Assembly (NCBI GenBank): GCA_052143095.1
Contig: JBKQTR010000293.1
Span: forward strand, 1-9,292
DNA length: 9,292 nt
Source: DAHUYF01 sp052143095
GTDB lineage: Bacteria > Pseudomonadota > Alphaproteobacteria > ATCC43930 > CGMCC-115725
Direction: 5' to 3'
Made by a program: the position numbers and the translations under genes. The notes below the pieces were generated by a model. The model was not told the origin of the DNA. It saw only the letters and a list, made by a program, of their open reading frames with translations, and did not search any database. Positions 6,263 to 9,292 of this stretch are shown piece by piece (the first letter of the stretch is position 1; each line of letters starts with the position of its first letter).

Positions 6263-7191
6263 GCGACGAGCGGCGCGGCTGGTTCACGCGACTCAGATCC
6301 GGGCTCGGGCGCTCCTCCTCGCGGCTCACCGACGGCATCACCGGCATCTTCGCCAAGCGCCGGCTCGACGATGCCGCGCTGGGCGAGCTCGAGGAACTGC
6401 TGATCGGCGCCGATCTCGGCGTCGCACTCGCGGAGGAGGTGACGGCGCGGCTCCGGCGCACGCGCTTCAACCAGGCGGTGACGCCCGACGAGATCCGCGC
6501 GGCGCTTGCCGAGGAGGTGGCGAAGTCGCTGGCGCTGGTCGATCGGCCGCTGACCCTCGACCCCGCGACGAAGCCGGCGGTGGTGCTGGTGGTCGGCGTC
6601 AACGGCAGCGGCAAGACCACCACCATCGGCAAGCTCGCCAAGCAATACCATGACGCCGGCAAGAAGGTGGTGATCGCCGCGGGCGACACCTTCCGCGCCG
6701 CCGCGGTCGCGCAGCTCAAAGTCTGGGGCGAGCGCGCCGGCGTGCCGGTGGTGGCGCGCGAGGACGGCGCGGACGCCGCGGGCCTCGCCTTCGACGCCTA
6801 TGAGCAGGCGCGGCGCGACGGCGCCGACGTGCTGCTGATCGACACCGCCGGGCGGCTCCACAACAAGGCCAATCTCATGGCGGAGCTGCAGAAGATTGTG
6901 CGCGTGCTCAAGAAGATCGACCCCAAGGCGCCGCATTCGGTGCTGCTGGTGCTCGACGCCACGGTGGGGCAGAACGCGCATCAGCAGGCCGAGATCTTCC
7001 GCGACATGATCGGCGTCACCGGCATCGTCATGACCAAGCTCGACGGTACCGCACGCGGCGGCGTGCTGGTCTCGCTCGCCGAGAAATACGGGATTCCGGT
7101 GCATTACATCGGCATCGGCGAGAGCGCGGAGGATTTGCGGCCGTTCGAGGCCGAGGCGTTTGCCCGGAGCCTGGTCGGGCTCGGGGGGTAG
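6259..7191 (+). CDS. ftsY: Signal recognition particle receptor FtsY
   Basis: FtsY is the membrane-associated SRP-type GTPase that docks ribosome-SRP complexes at the Sec translocon. The 310-residue protein has the N helical bundle (about 20-95) and the G domain with all signatures: P-loop GVNGSGKT (113-120), the insertion-box DTFRAAA (143-149), DTAGRLHNK (195-203), TKLDGTARGG (259-268) and the closing GIGE (285-288). The long acidic A domain of E. coli FtsY is absent. The N-terminus is short and basic, with an amphipathic helix-like stretch (WFTRLRSGLGRSSSRL, 8-23) that is a plausible lipid-targeting sequence; this is the compact form common in alphaproteobacteria. The ATG overlaps the mtaB stop as ATGA. 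No obvious intrinsic terminator follows the TAG at 7189-7191. Confidence 0.97.
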   Translation: MSDERRGWFTRLRSGLGRSSSRLTDGITGIFAKRRLDDAALGELEELLIGADLGVALAEEVTARLRRTRFNQAVTPDEIRAALAEEVAKSLALVDRPLTLDPATKPAVVLVVGVNGSGKTTTIGKLAKQYHDAGKKVVIAAGDTFRAAAVAQLKVWGERAGVPVVAREDGADAAGLAFDAYEQARRDGADVLLIDTAGRLHNKANLMAELQKIVRVLKKIDPKAPHSVLLVLDATVGQNAHQQAEIFRDMIGVTGIVMTKLDGTARGGVLVSLAEKYGIPVHYIGIGESAEDLRPFEAEAFARSLVGLGG

Positions 7192-7360
7192 GCGATTTCG
7201 ACGAGAGCCTTGGGCCGGGAGGGGTGCAGCGGTAGAGTGGGCCAGCTCGGAGAGGCGGCAGCGGGACGGTCACGGTGACGGGTTGCGAAACAGATCGTCC
7301 CGGCGAATTCCGTAAACTGTCACCGTAATTCCCAGTCTCTCGGGCACGGTTGGAAAAGCC
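7192..7360. other. Intergenic region with small inverted motif
   Basis: These 169 nt between ftsY and the next small gene contain no gene I can support. The octamer ACGGTGAC (7272-7279) recurs inverted as GTCACCGT (7319-7326), 39 nt away; the first copy is also part of an 11-nt palindrome, GTCACGGTGAC (7269-7279). The GC content falls here compared with the ftsY operon. Confidence 0.45.
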
Positions 7361-7663
7361 ATGAAGCCATTTGAGGCTATTCGTCGAAAGCTGCGCGGCC
7401 TTGGTGCTGTAGTCAAAGACGCAGCCTCAACCGAGCATGAACGAGCGAATGCAAAAGCACGCATGACAGTCCTGGAGAAGAAGCTCGGACAGGAGGGTGT
7501 CCCGACAGGAGATTGGACCGACGTCGTGTTTCGGTTCGGCCGGACGGTGCGAGAGATAAAGGCTGCAACCTCGCCTCCGCCTCCAATCAGTGGCACGTCC
7601 AAGATTGCATTTCGACTTGGCCGGGCTCTCCGCCAAGGTCTCAAGAAGTGGCGGTCGACCTAA
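7361..7663 (+). CDS. Hypothetical basic protein, 100 aa
   Basis: I do not recognise a family with confidence. The ATG at 7361 has GGAAAAG two bases upstream, an acceptable ribosome binding site. The protein is Lys/Arg-rich. Residues 5-45 look helical, and the stretch STEHERANAKARMTVLEKKL (23-42) resembles the helical N-terminal motif of DUF2786-type proteins, although the match is weak. The C-terminal half carries two related 12-13-residue blocks, VFRFGRTVREIK (56-67) and AFRLGRALRQGLK (83-95), joined by a Pro/Ser linker (70-80). There is no signal peptide or membrane segment. The gene is alone on the plus strand between the ftsY operon and a minus-strand group. The antisense frame over the same stretch (7270-7644) is less protein-like in most of its length. 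Confidence 0.55.
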   Translation: MKPFEAIRRKLRGLGAVVKDAASTEHERANAKARMTVLEKKLGQEGVPTGDWTDVVFRFGRTVREIKAATSPPPPISGTSKIAFRLGRALRQGLKKWRST

Positions 7664-7833
7664 GAGCGATGGTCAGCACGCTCCTGCTAGCCCTTTACAC
7701 GGTGAAAATAGGCTCGCGATGACCACTGACCGTCCAGTGGATGAGGTGGCGGCCGTCGCCATCGCTCACACCGCATTAGCGCCCTCGGATCACCATCCGA
7801 TTCCGCCCTCAAGCGTTCTATTGAGTTTCGGCC
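7664..7833. other. Intergenic region, no supported feature
   Basis: This gap lies between the 3' ends of a plus-strand gene and the minus-strand zinc-finger gene. A 50-codon frame from an ATG at 7722 to 7871 exists but has no ribosome binding site and overlaps the zinc-finger gene. No terminator hairpin with a T-run was seen. Confidence 0.4.
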
Positions 7834-8142
7834 CTAGTAATAGCGCGGAATTGGTCCGTTATGCGGCGTGATCCGGTCGAACAGATCGAACATGATTTCG
7901 TCGACATAGCACCAGCCCCAACCTTCCGGAGGATCGTAACCTTCAATGATCGGATGGCGGGTGGCGTGATAATGCTTGGTCGCATGCTTGTTTTTCGATT
8001 CATCGCAACAGCCGACATGGCCACAAGTCCGGCAAATTCGTAGATGAACCCATTCGTCGCCGCTCTTCAGGCACTCCTGGCAGCCGAGCGCGCTGGGTGC
8101 GACATCGCGAATCCCCGTCATATGTTTGCAGTGGGTGGACAT
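7834..8142 (-). CDS. UBP-type zinc finger domain protein
   Basis: This small protein of 102 residues consists almost entirely of a ubiquitin-hydrolase-type (ZnF_UBP) zinc finger. The metal-ligand pattern is visible: Cys21 and Cys24 (GCQECLKSG), Cys37 and Cys40 (RICRTCGHVGCC), Cys45/Cys46, then His53, His57, His59 and His63 (KHATKHYHATRHP). The family's WVHLRICRTCG and GWGWCYVDEI segments are present. In eukaryotic proteins this domain binds the C-terminal tail of free ubiquitin; stand-alone bacterial copies exist, but their partner is not known to me. Start: ATG at 8142 with GGAG ten bases upstream. It is the last gene of a minus-strand series, 68 nt after the DUF2188-like gene, with a stem-loop in between. 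Identification of the domain is secure; the cellular role is not. Confidence 0.88.
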   Translation of the reverse strand: MSTHCKHMTGIRDVAPSALGCQECLKSGDEWVHLRICRTCGHVGCCDESKNKHATKHYHATRHPIIEGYDPPEGWGWCYVDEIMFDLFDRITPHNGPIPRYY

Positions 8143-8177
8143 AATTCATCGACTCCGATGACGTTGTCTGATCGCCC

Positions 8178-8217
8178 GGGCTAAGCCTGTTCGACCCGAT
8201 GGATGTAGGCTTAGCCC
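8178..8217 (-). other. Perfect 11-bp stem-loop spanning the DUF2188 stop codon
   Basis: GGGCTAAGCCT (8178-8188) and AGGCTTAGCCC (8207-8217) form a perfect 11-bp stem with an 18-nt loop. On the minus strand the 5' arm contains the in-frame TAA stop of the DUF2188-like gene. The bases after the stem are GGGCGATC with no T-run, so it is not a standard intrinsic terminator. It could act as a processing or stability hairpin between this gene and the zinc-finger gene downstream. Confidence 0.6.
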
Positions 8218-8450
8218 TCGACAGCAGTCTCCGGTCGATCATCGCCGCGCGCCACCTCGTCGTGCCAGCGGCCTCGCTTATCCTCATACGAGATTCCGGT
8301 CGTTTCTCCCGCGACGACCTGCTCGTGAGCCGCGCGCTCCGCTGCCTTGCGGGCCAAATCGTGAGATGGAAAAGTCTCCGAATAGACATCGCCGACCCGG
8401 TAGGCCCAGCCGCCGTCATGCTCGACAATTTCGTATGTGATCTTGGTCAT
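8211..8450 (-). CDS. DUF2188-like small protein, 79 aa
   Basis: The N-terminal 45 residues fit the small DUF2188 fold: an initial strand (TKITYEIVEHD, 2-12), the GGWAYRVGD segment (13-21), a third strand with Ser/Phe (SETFPS, 24-29), then a helix rich in Ala, Arg and His (HDLARKAAERAAHEQ, 30-44). The C-terminal part (49-79) is charged and probably disordered. The function of the family is unknown. The start is very well supported: GGGAGG lies five bases before the ATG at 8450. The ATG overlaps the TGA of the upstream relic ORF (ATGA), which suggests translational coupling. Its stop sits in a perfect stem-loop. Family assignment is by pattern recognition and is moderately sure; that the gene is real is nearly certain. 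Confidence 0.78.
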   Translation of the reverse strand: MTKITYEIVEHDGGWAYRVGDVYSETFPSHDLARKAAERAAHEQVVAGETTGISYEDKRGRWHDEVARGDDRPETAVEG

Positions 8451-8620
8451 AATGGCCTCCCGATAATGAGAAATGATGCACGAACCTGATCAGATCGTCG
8501 ATTGGCCCTAGCGAGGAAAGAATGCAACGCCGCCACCACCTGCCCGGTAAGACGCCTATAGCCCACCACATCGGCGGCCGGGATTGTGGCAAGCCGGCGC
8601 TCGACTCTTGGGTGCTCCAC
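8447..8620 (-). pseudogene. Relic of class III adenylate/guanylate cyclase N-terminus, still an intact 57-codon ORF
   Basis: Reading from a GTG at 8620, residues 6-24 are VERRLATIPAADVVGYRRL, nearly identical to the start of rhizobial class III cyclases (ERRLAAILAADVxGYSRLM). In those enzymes this is the first strand of the catalytic domain, and its Asp binds metal. After TGQ (residue 27) the similarity stops: the remaining 30 residues do not resemble the cyclase, and the frame ends at 8447. The catalytic core is therefore gone. The initiation signals survive: AGGAGG (8625-8630) lies four bases before the GTG. The stop TGA overlaps the ATG of the DUF2188-like gene. It may be a pure relic, or a short upstream ORF kept for coupling. 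The cyclase origin is inferred from about 20 residues, but the match is distinctive. Confidence 0.6.
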
Positions 8621-8719
8621 AGTGCCTCCTGCTGGGTGAGGCCCTGAGAAACCGTACCATTGGTGAGGAAGTCTGTCCAAGACCTCAACCGTCCTCGGCG
8701 CGTGTCAATAAGCGCTTAG

Positions 8720-9151
8720 TCAAACGGCGGTGCTGCCACCCAAGGGCCGGCGAAGCGGGGTCGGTCTCGATGTCTGCGAGGCGAGCCAGAGGTGGCGAAG
8801 GCACATCAATTCCATTCTGGCGCGATGGGATTGGGCAAACCGCCGACGAGCCTCCTCCTTTGCCTGAGAATCCGGAAGAATTTCCCAATCCTCCCGCCAT
8901 TCCTCTACGTCACTCTGCCGCTCTCTCACGGCCCGCAAGACATCAAGCCGCGTGACCTCGACGATGCGCGCGGGCTCGTTTTGCAAAACATAGTCGCAGA
9001 ACGCACTGCTGAAGCGCAGGTGGGAAAGCATGCGGGCGGCCGCGATCGGGGTCAGCGCGTCATCCGGCGGGGCGCAGTCCGAGGTGGCCAACTCCGTCGC
9101 GACCCACGCCTGCCACGCTTCATCCACGTCTTGCTTCGTGAGATTTCGCAT
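8720..9151 (-). CDS. Hypothetical protein, 143 aa
   Basis: This is a soluble protein that I do not recognise. The start is strong: GAGGAGG lies five bases before the ATG at 9151. The N-terminal region (MRNLTKQDVDEAWQAWVATE) looks helical and acidic. A middle part follows (35-75) with alternating hydrophobic residues (FCDYVLQNEPARIVEVTRLDVLRAV), then a Trp/Glu-rich helix (84-105) and a basic C-terminus. There are three Cys residues but no metal-site spacing, and no signal peptide or membrane segment. It is the first gene of the minus-strand series that continues into the cyclase relic 99 nt downstream. The plus-strand frame across it (8792-9202) is treated as a shadow. Good start signals and natural composition make it a confident gene with unknown function. 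Confidence 0.75.
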   Translation of the reverse strand: MRNLTKQDVDEAWQAWVATELATSDCAPPDDALTPIAAARMLSHLRFSSAFCDYVLQNEPARIVEVTRLDVLRAVRERQSDVEEWREDWEILPDSQAKEEARRRFAQSHRARMELMCLRHLWLASQTSRPTPLRRPLGGSTAV

Positions 9152-9254
9152 CTGGACCTCCTCATGAGCGCTGGGGCTGGAAGGTCTCCATCCACCATTT
9201 GATAAATTGGCGCGCTGACTTACGCGGCCGTGGCTGCCGTATTAAAGGTTTTTC
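9152..9254. promoter_or_regulatory. Probable divergent promoter region at right edge
   Basis: This 103-nt segment separates the start of the 143-residue minus-strand gene from a possible plus-strand start. It is AT-richer than its surroundings around 9195-9210 and 9238-9253. TATTAA (9240-9245) could be a plus-strand -10, with CTGACT (9215-9220) as a poorly spaced -35 (19 bp). No confident promoter was found for the minus-strand gene. Confidence 0.3.
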
Positions 9255-9292
9255 ATGAAAGCGCTAATTCGCCTCGGCGGCGCGTCGGTCTT
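9255..9292 (+). CDS. Possible start of a plus-strand gene, truncated by the window
   Basis: An ATG at 9255 opens a frame reading MKALIRLGGASV to the window edge. AAAGG lies seven bases upstream. The short basic start followed by small and hydrophobic residues would fit the beginning of a signal peptide or membrane segment, but only 12 codons are visible and no identity can be given. Confidence 0.35.
   Translation, partial: MKALIRLGGASV

Noticed and set aside
7270..7644. Minus-strand frame of 124 codons opposite the 100-residue orphan
   Set aside because: Mostly Arg/Ser/Pro-rich without a good ribosome binding site; only its last 20 residues look ordered, and these fall in the repeat-like intergenic part.
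7722..7871. 50-codon plus-strand ORF beginning MTTDRPVDEVAAV
   Set aside because: No ribosome binding site, overlaps the 3' end of the zinc-finger gene, no recognisable family.
8675..8708. Minus-strand TTGACA (8703-8708) and TTGGAC (8675-8680) as -35 elements for the relic/DUF2188 genes
   Set aside because: No acceptable -10 at 16-18 bp from the first; the second would need TACGGT, matching the consensus at only three of six positions.
8709..8718. Perfect 10-bp palindrome TAAGCGCTTA next to the 143-residue gene's stop
   Set aside because: Short isolated palindrome without a second copy or a T-run; chance cannot be excluded, so it is not called an operator or terminator.
1..9292. tRNA, rRNA, CRISPR array, riboswitch or intact insertion sequence
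   Set aside because: No cloverleaf, regularly spaced repeats, known riboswitch core or transposase reading frame was seen anywhere in the window.

Overview
The window is GC-rich chromosomal DNA from an alphaproteobacterium, most likely of the Hyphomicrobiales (Bradyrhizobium/Xanthobacteraceae-like). Three things point there: the dapF-mtaB-ftsY gene order, intergenic palindromes of the CTTCGA...CTCAGGATGAGG kind that I associate with that order, and an alphaproteobacterial-type msrQ. This placement is inference from gene content and composition; no database search was run.

Left part (1-1514, minus strand): two unrecognised genes lie in tandem. One is a 76-residue protein. The other is open across the left window edge (238 codons visible). 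Upstream of them is a short ModE-type winged-helix regulator that has only the DNA-binding domain. Across a 116-bp intergenic gap from this regulator, and divergent from it, is msrQ, the haem membrane subunit that feeds electrons to the molybdenum enzyme MsrP. No msrP is present in the window. An FMN-dependent alpha-hydroxy-acid dehydrogenase follows msrQ on the same strand.

Middle part (3697-7191): a 494-bp intergenic region holds a 165-bp imperfect inverted repeat, a second common palindromic repeat and three compact stem-loops. It ends in a strong sigma70-like promoter placed so that dapF would be transcribed without a leader. dapF (lysine/peptidoglycan precursor), mtaB (tRNA methylthiotransferase) and ftsY (signal-recognition-particle receptor) form a tight operon with two 4-nt start/stop overlaps.

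Right part (7192-9292): this is an accessory-looking tail of small genes with less biased composition. It has a 100-residue Lys/Arg-rich orphan on the plus strand. On the minus strand, in transcription order, come a 143-residue unknown protein, a relic of the N-terminus of a class III adenylate/guanylate cyclase, a DUF2188-like small protein and a UBP-type zinc-finger protein. The relic keeps a good ribosome binding site and start, and its stop overlaps the DUF2188 start, so it may persist as a translated upstream ORF. A plus-strand gene may begin at the right edge.

I found no convincing wholly new system. The best leads are the cyclase relic turned short upstream ORF, the leaderless dapF promoter, and the msrQ/ModE-type pairing without msrP.
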